Assembly: GCF_003386165.1 (NCBI RefSeq)
Contig: NZ_QRDV01000007.1
Location: 1-64,000 of the forward strand
Reading direction: 5' to 3'
Origin: Winogradskyella eximia
GTDB taxonomy: Bacteria; Bacteroidota; Bacteroidia; Flavobacteriales; Flavobacteriaceae
Length of the DNA stretch: 64,000 nt
The translations under genes were made by a program, and so were the position numbers. Every line of letters begins with the position of its first letter. Position 1 is the stretch's first letter. Below are positions 18,554-26,745 of the stretch, one piece after another. The notes under the pieces were generated by a model. The model ran no database searches and was not told where the DNA came from. It saw only the letters and a list, made by a program, of their open reading frames with translations.

Positions 18554-19507
18554 ATGAAAACATATACATACACAGAAAAAAAAGATACAAGAAGTGGTTT
18601 TGGTGCTGGCTTAGCAGAATTAGGACGTACAAACCCTAATGTAGTTGCCTTATGTGCAGACCTTATTGGATCTTTAAAGATGAATGAATTTATTGACGAA
18701 AATCCAGAGCGATTTTTCCAAATAGGAATTGCAGAAGCAAATATGATGGGAATTGCAGCGGGTTTAACCATTGGAGGAAAAATCCCTTTTACTGGTACTT
18801 TTGCCAATTTCTCAACGGGTAGAGTTTATGATCAAATTCGTCAATCAATTGCATATTCTGGTAAAAACGTAAAAATTTGTGCATCTCACGCAGGATTAAC
18901 TTTAGGTGAAGATGGTGCAACTCACCAGATATTAGAGGATATTGGTTTAATGAAGATGTTACCAGGAATGGTTGTTATTAATCCTTGTGATTATAACCAA
19001 ACAAAAGCTGCAACTATTGCTATTGCAGACTATGATGGCCCTGTATATTTAAGATTTGGTCGTCCTTCTGTGCCAATTTTCACACCTGCTGATCAAAAAT
19101 TTGAAATTGGAAAAGCTATTAAATTTACTGAAGGAACAGATGTAACTATTGTTGCTACTGGTCATTTAGTTTGGGAAGCATTAGAAGCGTCAAAAGTTTT
19201 GAACGAAGCTGGTATTTCTGCTGAAGTGATTAATATTCACACCATAAAACCTTTAGATAATAAAGCTATTTTAGATTCTGTTGCTAAAACAGGATGTATT
19301 GTTACTGCAGAAGAGCATAATTTTCTAGGTGGCCTAGGAGAAAGTGTCGCTAGAGTTTTAGCCCTACACCATCCTACTCCTCAAGAATTTGTTGCTACCA
19401 ACGATACTTTTGGTGAATCTGGAACACCAGTTCAACTTATGGATAAATATGGTTTAAACAGTGATGCTATTATAAAAGCAGTTCTAAAAGTAATAAAAAG
19501 AAAATAA
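18554..19507 (+). CDS. Transketolase, C-terminal subunit
   Basis: A 317-residue partner of the preceding subunit. It carries the pyrimidine-binding domain (TRSGFGAGLAELG, FFQIGIAEANMMGIAAGLTIGG with the catalytic Glu, SHAGLTLGEDGATHQ), then the C-terminal regulatory domain (VAEEHNFLGGLGESVA-like segment near the end). 18-base spacing to the N-subunit implies tight co-translation. The terminator at 19547-19582 ends the unit. Confidence 0.93.
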   Translation: MKTYTYTEKKDTRSGFGAGLAELGRTNPNVVALCADLIGSLKMNEFIDENPERFFQIGIAEANMMGIAAGLTIGGKIPFTGTFANFSTGRVYDQIRQSIAYSGKNVKICASHAGLTLGEDGATHQILEDIGLMKMLPGMVVINPCDYNQTKAATIAIADYDGPVYLRFGRPSVPIFTPADQKFEIGKAIKFTEGTDVTIVATGHLVWEALEASKVLNEAGISAEVINIHTIKPLDNKAILDSVAKTGCIVTAEEHNFLGGLGESVARVLALHHPTPQEFVATNDTFGESGTPVQLMDKYGLNSDAIIKAVLKVIKRK

Positions 19508-19546
19508 TTTCATTTTGGAAACGTTTTTGATATAGTACTTATATAT

Positions 19547-19582
19547 AACTCATTTGAATAATTATTTAAATGAGTTTTTAAT
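19547..19582 (+). terminator. Terminator of the transketolase operon
   Basis: ACTCATTT (19548-19555) pairs with AAATGAGT (19568-19575), followed by TTTTAATTT. About 40 bases after the stop. Confidence 0.7.
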
Positions 19583-19599
19583 TTAAAAAAACGAACATT

Positions 19600-20196
19600 A
19601 TGAGAAATTTACAAAAATCAGTTATTTTAACTGTAGTCTTGGCTTGTATTGGATTTACAATTAATGCCCAAAACAATAGTTCCTTTGGTTTTAAAGGTGG
19701 TTTAAATTATAGTGCCAATGGAGATTATTTTGAATCAGCAAGTACAAATGCAGAAACTCCCGATCGCAATATTGGATATCATATTGGTGTTTTCGGCAAA
19801 ATAGGAGACAAACTATACCTTAGACCAGAGTTAGTCTACACGGCTACAAAAAGTGATTATGATAGTGATGCATTTTCTATAAAGAAAATTGATGTACCTC
19901 TATTAGTAGGTCTTAAAGTAATTGGTCCTATTAGTGTTTTTGCAGGACCTTCTTTTCAATATATATTAGAAACAGAATTTGAGGGTATCGATATTGATAC
20001 AGTTAAAAATGATTTCTCTGTTGGATTCAATTTTGGTGTTGGATTCAATTTAAATAAAATTGGAATTGATTTAAGATATGAAAGAGGTTTCAGTGAAAAT
20101 GAAGCTACATTTATTGACACTAATATAGCTACAGTAAATAGTAGAATTGATACAAGACCAGATCAATTAATCTTAAGCTTATCTATAGGTTTATAA
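19600..20196 (+). CDS. Small outer-membrane beta-barrel protein (PorT-like)
   Basis: A 198-residue exported protein. Signal peptide 1-24 (ending NAQ), then alternating beta strands such as FGFKGGLNYS, GYHIGVFGKIGDKLYLRPELVYT, PISVFAGPSFQYI, FNFGVGFNLNKIGIDLRYERGFSE and a C-terminal LILSLSIGL. This is the outer-membrane beta-barrel type common in Bacteroidota. Acidic loops are present. No partner is evident: it stands alone between two terminators. Confidence 0.8.
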   Translation: MRNLQKSVILTVVLACIGFTINAQNNSSFGFKGGLNYSANGDYFESASTNAETPDRNIGYHIGVFGKIGDKLYLRPELVYTATKSDYDSDAFSIKKIDVPLLVGLKVIGPISVFAGPSFQYILETEFEGIDIDTVKNDFSVGFNFGVGFNLNKIGIDLRYERGFSENEATFIDTNIATVNSRIDTRPDQLILSLSIGL

Positions 20197-20207
20197 TAAT
20201 TTATAAA

Positions 20208-20246
20208 ACAAAAAAAGCCGCTCAGTTAATGAGCGGCTTTTTTATT
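20208..20246. terminator. Two-way terminator between convergent genes
   Basis: AAAAAAGCCGCTCA and TGAGCGGCTTTTTT form a perfect, GC-rich stem around GTTAA with A/T runs on both sides, between the barrel gene (+) and the FKBP lipoprotein gene (-). Confidence 0.9.
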
Positions 20247-20266
20247 GTTAGTATATAGAATAATTA

Positions 20267-21343
20267 CTATTCATTATAATTAATTTCGATAGAAGGATCT
20301 AAATAATCTGGTACACCATCGTTGTTAGAATCTGCTATGGTCACAGTTTTAAATGTAATAGAACCATCAGTATTCACCACTCTACTTCTTATAAACTCAT
20401 TTTCGGCTAAAGTAAGATCATTTTCACTAGCCATTGGAGGATAAACTGTTGTAATCAATTCATCAATTGTAAATACGTTATCTCCATCATCATTGTTATC
20501 AATGTAATTGAAAAATCCATCTTCGTCAGTATCATCATCTTCAATATTCAAATTTTCATTTAAATCCTCAATGTAAGAAGGTACACCATCATCATCATGA
20601 TCCACTGTATCTGTTTGTAATAATTCAAATTTAAAAATAAGATTGTCATAAGAAGAACCTGTCGAAGTTCCGGAGAAATAACCTAATCCAGAAGGGACAA
20701 ACATTATTCCTAAGCCAGGATTAGTAAAATTAACATTACCATCCACACCAATATCAAAACTTTCTGCTGCTGAAAATGTTGGTAAAACCAATTGCCAAGC
20801 TTTAATTACTCCTACTATTGAAATAAAATCGGTCTGTAAGTTAAAGCCTGCTGCTGTTATTGCCGAGTCAAAAACAACTTCTTCTCCACCCACTTCTTCA
20901 TTAATAGAGCTTCCCTCATATCTTGCACGTACAAAATCTGTAAATTTAGGAAATTCAGGAGTATCACCACCACCTTGGTTTAAGCTTAATACATAATACT
21001 TATATTCAACGTCATAATATGTTGCAGTACGCGTTTCTACAGCGTCAATGAGTAATGTATTGTTTGTTGGATCTGGCATAGCTTCATATTCACCATTAAG
21101 ATCTACAGGTAATTCTGAAATATTGATATCCGTATATTTAAAATCGGAACCTGTTTCAAAAAAACTTGAATTATAATAATGTGAGCTTAGATATTGCAAT
21201 ATTACTGCATCATCTATAACTTGCTGTTCTGTTCTATCTGCTGCAACAAAGGTTGAGCCATTATCATCATCACTAGAACAAGAAATTAATACCATTGTTA
21301 GCGTCAGTAAAATAAGACTAAGTCTTAACATTTTAATTTTCAT
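20267..21343 (-). CDS. FKBP-type peptidyl-prolyl isomerase lipoprotein with calcium-repeat tail
   Basis: A 358-residue lipoprotein (Cys22 after a hydrophobic leader, then SSDDDN). Residues about 130-245 fit the FKBP fold: VRARYEGSSI, VFDSAI, VIKAWQLVLPTFSAAE, GIMFVPSGLGYF and NLIFKFELLQTD follow the order of the family. From about 250, DHDDDGVPSYIEDLNE and DDDTDEDGFFNYIDNNDDGD are Asp-rich, thrombospondin type 3-like calcium repeats, and a further SNNDGVPDYLDP ends the chain. It would fold or assist proteins in the periplasm or on the cell surface. The FKBP strand order is clear, but active-site residues are not all recognisable, so catalysis is uncertain. Confidence 0.8.
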   Translation of the reverse strand: MKIKMLRLSLILLTLTMVLISCSSDDDNGSTFVAADRTEQQVIDDAVILQYLSSHYYNSSFFETGSDFKYTDINISELPVDLNGEYEAMPDPTNNTLLIDAVETRTATYYDVEYKYYVLSLNQGGGDTPEFPKFTDFVRARYEGSSINEEVGGEEVVFDSAITAAGFNLQTDFISIVGVIKAWQLVLPTFSAAESFDIGVDGNVNFTNPGLGIMFVPSGLGYFSGTSTGSSYDNLIFKFELLQTDTVDHDDDGVPSYIEDLNENLNIEDDDTDEDGFFNYIDNNDDGDNVFTIDELITTVYPPMASENDLTLAENEFIRSRVVNTDGSITFKTVTIADSNNDGVPDYLDPSIEINYNE

Positions 21344-21477
21344 AGAAATTTATATTATCCGTAATAAACCACCATAGTTATGTTACGAAGTTCATTATTG
21401 CTTATTTTTAAGCCGCAAGATACAATAATATAATATTTTTGTACTATAACATTAACGTAGTTTTTAGTAAATAAGGT

Positions 21478-21852
21478 ATGCGAATTGATAAATATTTATG
21501 GTGTGTTAGATATTATAAAACACGTAGTATTGCCACAAAAGCATGTAAAAAAGGGCAAGTAAAAGTTAATGGTGATGCGGTAAAACCCTCAAGAGAAGTT
21601 TTTCCAACAGATAAAATTGAACTTAGAAAAGACCAAATTATTTACCAACTTACGGTTAATGATTTACCACCTAATCGTGTTGGCGCAAAATTGGTAGACA
21701 TTTATAGGGTAGACACCACACCAAAATCTGCTTTTGAAGCTAAGGAGCTTTTAAAATATAGCAAAGATTATTATAGAAAAAAAGGTGCCGGAAGACCAAC
21801 AAAAAAAGACAGAAGAGATATTGATGATTTTTATGATGACGAGGAAGAATAA
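21478..21852 (+). CDS. S4 domain RNA-binding protein (Hsp15/HslR-like)
   Basis: A 124-residue basic protein with an N-terminal S4 domain: MRIDKYLWCVRYYKTRSIATKACKKGQVKVNGDAVKPS. In E. coli Hsp15 this domain binds stalled 50S subunits that carry peptidyl-tRNA. The C-terminal tail is charged and ends in an acidic run (DDFYDDEEE). TATTTTTG (21434-21441) precedes the start. It is followed 30 bases later by a methyltransferase gene. Confidence 0.88.
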   Translation: MRIDKYLWCVRYYKTRSIATKACKKGQVKVNGDAVKPSREVFPTDKIELRKDQIIYQLTVNDLPPNRVGAKLVDIYRVDTTPKSAFEAKELLKYSKDYYRKKGAGRPTKKDRRDIDDFYDDEEE

Positions 21853-21882
21853 AATTAAACAAAATAATAAGATGCCCTTTTA

Positions 21883-22473
21883 ATGATAAATCAACTCAAC
21901 AAATCCTATTGGGAAAATAGATATACAAACAACCAAATTGGTTGGAATATCGGTTATATTTCTACTCCGCTAAAAACATATATTGACCAAATAAAAGATA
22001 AATCATTAAAAATTCTAATTCCTGGTGCTGGTAATAGCTACGAAGCCGAATATTTATGGAACCAAGGTTTTAAAAATGTTTATGTATTAGATTTTGCGCA
22101 TCAACCCATAGACAATTTTATAAATCGCCTCCCACACTTCCCAAAAAATCAACTTATAAATGCTAATTTTTTTGATTTAGATAAATCCTTTGATCTCATT
22201 TTTGAACAAACATTTTTCTGCGCACTAAATCCAATTTTAAGAAAACGGTATGTTGAACAAATGCATCAACTATTAAAACCTAAAGGAAAACTTGTTGGCT
22301 TATTTTTTAATTTTGAATTAACTGAAGCTGGACCACCATTTGGAGGTACTAAATCTGAATACAAATTACTTTTTCACTCTAAGTTTTACTTAAAAGTCTT
22401 AGAACCTTCAATTAATTCCATAAAAGAAAGACAAGGTAAAGAACTGTTTTTTATCTTTGAAAAAAAGAGCTAA
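21883..22473 (+). CDS. Thiopurine S-methyltransferase-like SAM enzyme
   Basis: A 196-residue class I methyltransferase. The opening NKSYWENRYTNNQIGWNIG is typical of the TPMT group, and the SAM loop is IPGAGNSYEAEYLWNQG followed by VYVLDFA. FFCALNP sits where the family has an ALPP-like motif. The physiological substrate is unknown. Its stop codon overlaps the next ATG (TAATG) by one base, so it is co-translated with the phosphoribosyltransferase gene. Confidence 0.83.
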   Translation: MINQLNKSYWENRYTNNQIGWNIGYISTPLKTYIDQIKDKSLKILIPGAGNSYEAEYLWNQGFKNVYVLDFAHQPIDNFINRLPHFPKNQLINANFFDLDKSFDLIFEQTFFCALNPILRKRYVEQMHQLLKPKGKLVGLFFNFELTEAGPPFGGTKSEYKLLFHSKFYLKVLEPSINSIKERQGKELFFIFEKKS

Positions 22474-22976
22474 TGGCACTTACAAAAAACACCATATTAA
22501 GTCATAAAGAAATTGAGCACAAAATAAAACGCATTGCCTACCAAATTTATGAAAGCAATGTAAATGAAACAGAACTCATTATTGCTGGTATTGAAAGTAA
22601 CGGCTACCTGCTAGCTAAAAAGATAAAATCTAATTTAGATAAGATTTCAGATATCAAATCTACTTTATGCAAAGTCACTATAAACAAATCTGAACCTACA
22701 GAGCCCATAAAAACTTCTATTTCTAAAGAAGATTACACTAATAAATCTCTAGTATTAATTGACGATGTTCTAAACTCTGGCAGTACATTAATTTATGGTA
22801 TTAAGCATTTTCTAGATGTACCTCTAAAACAATTTAAGACTGCAGTATTAGTAAATCGTAATCACAAAAAATATCCTGTAAAGGCAGACTTTAAAGGCAT
22901 TTCTCTTTCTACATCATTATTTGAGCATGTGCATGTAAATTTATCCAAACAACCTTACGAAGCTTATTTAGATTAA
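22473..22976 (+). CDS. Phosphoribosyltransferase (PyrR-like fold)
   Basis: A 167-residue type I PRTase. The PRPP loop is LVLIDDVLNSGSTLIYG at about 90-106, and the N-terminal part has IAGIESNGYLLAKKI. In this form the family includes PyrR-like uracil PRTases and other nucleobase enzymes; the base is not clear. It overlaps the upstream methyltransferase by one base and its 3' end overlaps the opposing aroK by nine. Confidence 0.83.
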   Translation: MALTKNTILSHKEIEHKIKRIAYQIYESNVNETELIIAGIESNGYLLAKKIKSNLDKISDIKSTLCKVTINKSEPTEPIKTSISKEDYTNKSLVLIDDVLNSGSTLIYGIKHFLDVPLKQFKTAVLVNRNHKKYPVKADFKGISLSTSLFEHVHVNLSKQPYEAYLD

Positions 22977-23489
22977 GTGAACTAAAAGATCCTCTAAAAT
23001 TTCTTTTTGTGTTTTATGATCTGTATTAATTGTAAACTGAGCTTGACTATAATAATGTGAGCGCTCAAAAAGATGTTTCCCAATAAACTCTATAAGATCT
23101 TCTTCTGTATTAAGATGACTTATTAGAGGTCTATTCTCACGTTCTAAAAACAAACGTTTAGCTAAGAGCGGAATGGACAGCTTTAGGTAAAATGATTTTA
23201 TGTTAGGATTATTGATTAATGCATTCATATTGTTTCCATAACAAGGCGTACCTCCACCTAGCGCAAGTACAATATTTTTAGAAGAAGAAATAATCTCTTT
23301 TAAATATTCAGTTTCTTTTTTTCTGAAATAAATCTCACCTTTCTTTTTAAAGATATCGGATATTGAAGCCTTTTCTTTCTCTATAATATAATCATCTATA
23401 TCTAAAAAACTGTATTTAAGCACTGTAGCTAATTCCTTACCAAGAGTCGATTTTCCCGATCCCATATACCCTAATAAAACTATAATCAT
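22968..23489 (-). CDS. aroK: Shikimate kinase
   Basis: Phosphorylates shikimate with ATP in aromatic amino acid synthesis. 173 residues, typical length. Walker A GYMGSGKST is at residues 7-15, then DIDDYIIEKE (substrate-binding Asp), FRKKETEYL, GGGTPCYGNN (substrate-binding glycines) and the lid RENRPLI. It stands alone on the minus strand between the phosphoribosyltransferase gene and the tRNA block. Confidence 0.95.
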   Translation of the reverse strand: MIIVLLGYMGSGKSTLGKELATVLKYSFLDIDDYIIEKEKASISDIFKKKGEIYFRKKETEYLKEIISSSKNIVLALGGGTPCYGNNMNALINNPNIKSFYLKLSIPLLAKRLFLERENRPLISHLNTEEDLIEFIGKHLFERSHYYSQAQFTINTDHKTQKEILEDLLVHLI

Positions 23490-23562
23490 AGTACTTATAA
23501 ATTGATTATTAAACCCATAGGTTTGTTCTCAACAAAAAAACAAAAAAAAAAATAAAAAAGTG

Positions 23563-23592
23563 TTGTTAAATTAAAGAAAGCTTATATATTTG
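23563..23592 (+). promoter_or_regulatory. Promoter of tRNA-Lys copy 1
   Basis: TTG (23563-23565), 19 bases, TATATTTG (23585-23592), followed by GCACCCTCG. A full match to the Bacteroidota pattern, 25 bases ahead of the tRNA. Confidence 0.75.
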
Positions 23593-23617
23593 CACCCTCG
23601 TTAGAGAAAAGCATAAT

Positions 23618-23690
23618 GACCAGTTAGCTCAGTTGGCAGAGCATCTCCCTTTTAAGGAGAGGGTCCTGGGTTCGAGCCCCAGACTGGTCA
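23618..23690 (+). tRNA. tRNA-Lys (anticodon UUU), copy 1
   Basis: 73 bases with a 7-bp acceptor stem (GACCAGT/ACTGGTC), D arm (AGCTCAGTTGGCAGAGC), anticodon stem TCTCC/GGAGA around loop CTTTTAA (anticodon TTT) and T arm with GGTTCGAGC. CCA is not encoded. Transcribed from its own promoter and closed by its own terminator. An identical copy follows at 23963. Confidence 0.97.
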
Positions 23691-23693
23691 CTA

Positions 23694-23729
23694 AAAAAAG
23701 TTAAGCATTACGCTTAACTTTTTTTTTTT
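23694..23729 (+). terminator. Terminator of tRNA-Lys copy 1
   Basis: AAGTTAAGC-ATTAC-GCTTAACTT followed by ten or more Ts, three bases after the tRNA. Confidence 0.85.
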
Positions 23730-23909
23730 GCATAAATTTTATTTAAACCCAAAAGAATAAGCAATTATATCAACTTGATGAAATAAAAAATCAAGATTTC
23801 CAATAGTAACTTTTTAAAAAACAAATCATTACACATATAAAAAAATTCTATTTATTAAACTTAAAATCTTGATCTGATAAAAAAAAATTATTTTTTTAAA
23901 TTCTATTCT

Positions 23910-23937
23910 TTGTATTTGTATAAAGGTTTTATATTTG
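23910..23937 (+). promoter_or_regulatory. Promoter of tRNA-Lys copy 2
   Basis: TTG (23910-23912), 17 bases, TATATTTG (23930-23937), then GCATCCTCG, one base different from copy 1. The 180 bases between the first terminator and this promoter contain nothing I can identify. Confidence 0.65.
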
Positions 23938-23962
23938 CATCCTCGTTAGAAAAAATCATAAC

Positions 23963-24035
23963 GACCAGTTAGCTCAGTTGGCAGAGCATCTCCCTTTTAA
24001 GGAGAGGGTCCTGGGTTCGAGCCCCAGACTGGTCA
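23963..24035 (+). tRNA. tRNA-Lys (anticodon UUU), copy 2
   Basis: Identical base for base to the tRNA at 23618-23690. The promoter, leader and terminator are near-copies of those of the first unit, so the complete transcription unit was duplicated. Confidence 0.97.
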
Positions 24036-24037
24036 CT

Positions 24038-24072
24038 AAAAAAAAGTTAAGCACAATGCTTAACTTTTTTTT
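24038..24072 (+). terminator. Terminator of tRNA-Lys copy 2
   Basis: AAGTTAAGC-ACAAT-GCTTAACTT followed by a T run. The stem is the same as in copy 1 with a changed loop. Confidence 0.85.
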
Positions 24073-24091
24073 ATATTTACTTCACTATTAT

Positions 24092-24175
24092 GCGCACGTG
24101 GCGGAATTGGTAGACGCGCCAGCTTGAGGGGTTGGTGGACATTAGTCCGTGGAAGTTCGAGTCTTCTCGTGCGCA
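24092..24175 (+). tRNA. tRNA-Leu (anticodon GAG)
   Basis: 84 bases, class II with a long variable arm (GTGGACATTAGTCCGTGG region). Acceptor stem GCGCACG/CGTGCGC, anticodon stem CCAGC/GTTGG around loop TTGAGGG, giving anticodon GAG, which reads CUC and CUU. CCA is not encoded. It lies 20 bases after the second tRNA-Lys terminator and its promoter is not clear (TATATTTA in front is imperfect). Confidence 0.95.
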
Positions 24176-24335
24176 CTTTTTAGTATACCAAAACACTATT
24201 CTAATCTTTCCTTAATCTAATTATTAAGAAGCACTTTTAATCAAGCCTTCCAGATTTCAACACCATTGAGTTCAGATATTGTTATTTATTTTTTATATTT
24301 TTTGTTAATTCTAGTTATCATATAATATAAATTCA

Positions 24336-24343
24336 TATTTTTG
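24336..24343 (+). promoter_or_regulatory. -7 element of the carotenoid operon
   Basis: TATTTTTG lies 21 bases before the ATG at 24365. No TTG stands 17-23 bases upstream, which would fit a weak or regulated promoter. A TTG codon at 24341 lies inside this element and is therefore unlikely to be the start codon of the regulator. Confidence 0.45.
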
Positions 24344-24364
24344 TTTAAAGATTTTTTAAAAAAA

Positions 24365-25264
24365 ATGAACAATATAAAGAATACGTTTAGTATTAAGGAT
24401 CTAGAGAACCTAACCGGAATTAAAGCACATACCATTAGAATTTGGGAAAAAAGGTATAATCTTCTAGAACCAAAACGTACAGATACCAATATTAGATATT
24501 ACGACTTAGAAAGCTTTCAAAAATTACTTAATGTAAGTTACCTCAATAATAATGGTTATAAGATTTCTAAGATTGCCACTATAGATGAGCATGAAATTCC
24601 GCAACTAGTTAAAAAAATTGCAGTTGAAACAAATACCGAGAGCCATGCTATTAATGCCTTTAAATTGGCAATGCTTAACTTCGATCAAGGTATGTTTTAT
24701 AAGACATATGAATCTTTATTAGAAGAAAAAGCATTTGAAGAGATTTTCTATACTATTTTCATTCCATTACTAACAGAGATTGGATTATTATGGCAAACAG
24801 GTACTATAACGCCTGCACACGAGCATTTTATTAGCATGCTCATTCGTCAGAAAATATTAATTAGTACTGAAAAAATTCAATCTAAACAGATTAATAAATC
24901 TACTAAAACCTTTGTCCTTTATTTACCAGACAATGAAATACACGAGATTGGCCTAATGCTAATTAACCATCAACTCGTTAGCAAAGGCTATCACTCTATC
25001 TTTTTGGGCCAAAGTGTGCCTATAGAGAGTTTAGTTGAAATTCAAAACTATTATGACGAAATCACGTATATTTCATATTTTACAGTGAAGCCTAAGAAAG
25101 AAAAACTCCTAAAATATATTGAAAAATTCGATAGCCTCTTATTAAAAAAGCCAAGCACAAATTTTTGGGTACTTGGACAAATGCTTAATCATATAGACAC
25201 AGACCAGCTTCCTAAAGGCATAACAACGTTTAAGTCTATTGAAAACTTAATTAAAGAATTATAA
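24365..25264 (+). CDS. CarH-like B12-binding MerR regulator
   Basis: About 300 residues from the ATG at 24365. N-terminal MerR helix-turn-helix (FSIKDLENLTGIKAHTIRIWEKRYNLLEPKRT), a helical cap domain, and a C-terminal cobalamin-binding domain. Two diagnostic signatures of CarH-type photoreceptors are present: W143, nine residues, E153-H154 (WQTGTITPAHEH) and E191-x-H193-x-x-G196 (ExHxxG B12 loop). In CarH, adenosylcobalamin holds a DNA-binding tetramer that falls apart in light and frees carotenoid genes. It lies 5 bases before crtI in one operon with crtI-crtB-crtZ, so light-dependent derepression of its own operon is a strong inference. No B12 genes are in the window. Confidence 0.85.
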   Translation: MNNIKNTFSIKDLENLTGIKAHTIRIWEKRYNLLEPKRTDTNIRYYDLESFQKLLNVSYLNNNGYKISKIATIDEHEIPQLVKKIAVETNTESHAINAFKLAMLNFDQGMFYKTYESLLEEKAFEEIFYTIFIPLLTEIGLLWQTGTITPAHEHFISMLIRQKILISTEKIQSKQINKSTKTFVLYLPDNEIHEIGLMLINHQLVSKGYHSIFLGQSVPIESLVEIQNYYDEITYISYFTVKPKKEKLLKYIEKFDSLLLKKPSTNFWVLGQMLNHIDTDQLPKGITTFKSIENLIKEL

Positions 25265-25269
25265 TATTA

Positions 25270-26724
25270 ATGGGGAAATCAATTTCTATAATAGGTTCAG
25301 GATTTTCAGCCTTATCAGCTTCTTGCTATTTAGCGAAAGCCGGTTTTGATGTTTCAATTTATGAAAAAAATGATACTGTTGGAGGCAGAGCCAGACAACT
25401 TATTAAGGATGGTTTCACCTTTGATATAGGTCCAAGTTGGTATTGGATGCCTGATATATTTGAAAAATTCTTTAATGATTTTGGAAAAAGCACAAGTGAC
25501 TATTACCAACTCGACAAATTGAGTCCTGCTTATAAGATTTTCTTTTCAGATGATGTTATAACCATTGGTGATCACATGGATCAAATATGTAAAGAATTTG
25601 AACGTATTGAACTTGGAAGCTCCATCCCTCTGCGCAAATTTATTACCAGAGCACAAGATCATTATAATATTGCGATTAATAAAGTGGTTTTAAAACCTGG
25701 TCTTTCTCCTTTTGAATTAGTGACAAAGGAAACCATAATGCGCTTAGACCGATTCTACAAAACAATTAGTTCTGAAGTCCGAAAAAATTTTAAAAACCCT
25801 AAATTAATTTCAACTTTAGAGTTTCCTGTATTGTTTTTAGGAGCAAAACCAAACCAAACTCCATCATTTTATAGTTTTATGAACTTTGCAGATTTTGGTT
25901 TAGGCACATGGCACCCAAAAGGTGGCATGTATGAAATTGTTAAAGCAATGAAAAGTCTCGCTGAAAGTTTGGGTGTTTCAATACATGTTAATAGCAACGT
26001 TGAAAAGATTGGTGTAAAAAACGGACAAGCACAAAGTATTACTGTTAATGGAAAAGAAATTTATTCGGATGTGATATTAAGTGGAGCAGATTATCACCAC
26101 TCTGAAACCTTGTTAGATCTAAAATATAGACAATATAGTGAAACGTATTGGGAAGGTAGAACATTTGCACCTTCTTCCCTACTCTTTTATGTTGGTTTTA
26201 ATCAGAAATTAAAAAATGTAGAACATCATAATTTATTCTTCGATACTGATTTTGAAAAACATGCTGAAGAAATTTATGACAATCCTAAATGGCCAAAAGA
26301 TCCATTATTCTATGTTAACTTTCCATCAGTAACAGATAAAAGTATGGCTCCTGATGGATGTGAAACAGGTTTTTTCTTAATTCCTATTGCTCCAGGACTA
26401 GAAGACACACCAGAGTTACGAGAACAATATTTTAATATCATCATTAATAGATTCGAAAAAAGAACACAACAAGATGTTCTTAAAAACATTCTTTTTAAAG
26501 AATCTTATTGTGTTAATGATTTTGTTGAAGATTACAATTCATACAAAGGGAATGCATATGGCATGGCAAATACGCTGATGCAAACAGCATTTTTAAGGCC
26601 AAAATTAAAAAGCAAAAAGGTAGATGGACTCTATTTTACAGGACAACTCACCGTACCAGGACCAGGAGTGCCTCCTTCTTTAATTTCAGGAAAGCTAGTT
26701 GCTGAACTGATTGAAAAACACTAA
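25270..26724 (+). CDS. crtI: Phytoene desaturase (CrtI type)
   Basis: A 484-residue FAD enzyme that introduces double bonds into phytoene to give lycopene. The dinucleotide loop IIGSGFSALSASCYLAKAG is at residues 7-25, followed by EKNDTVGGRARQL; the C-terminal family motif is GLYFTGQLTVPGPGVPPSLISG. Length is usual for CrtI. It is placed directly after the CarH-like regulator and 21 bases before crtB. Some relatives act as other carotenoid desaturases or ketolases, but the neighbour crtB supports the phytoene call. Confidence 0.93.
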   Translation: MGKSISIIGSGFSALSASCYLAKAGFDVSIYEKNDTVGGRARQLIKDGFTFDIGPSWYWMPDIFEKFFNDFGKSTSDYYQLDKLSPAYKIFFSDDVITIGDHMDQICKEFERIELGSSIPLRKFITRAQDHYNIAINKVVLKPGLSPFELVTKETIMRLDRFYKTISSEVRKNFKNPKLISTLEFPVLFLGAKPNQTPSFYSFMNFADFGLGTWHPKGGMYEIVKAMKSLAESLGVSIHVNSNVEKIGVKNGQAQSITVNGKEIYSDVILSGADYHHSETLLDLKYRQYSETYWEGRTFAPSSLLFYVGFNQKLKNVEHHNLFFDTDFEKHAEEIYDNPKWPKDPLFYVNFPSVTDKSMAPDGCETGFFLIPIAPGLEDTPELREQYFNIIINRFEKRTQQDVLKNILFKESYCVNDFVEDYNSYKGNAYGMANTLMQTAFLRPKLKSKKVDGLYFTGQLTVPGPGVPPSLISGKLVAELIEKH

Positions 26725-26745
26725 TTTTAATAACAACGAATCACT

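Noticed and set aside
23618..24175. tRNA cluster as an integration site
   Set aside because: No integrase, direct repeat at a tRNA end or foreign gene block is present nearby.
24341..24364. TTG at 24341 as start of the CarH-like regulator
   Set aside because: It lies inside the TATTTTTG promoter element and would give an 8-residue extension; ATG at 24365 starts the conserved domain.
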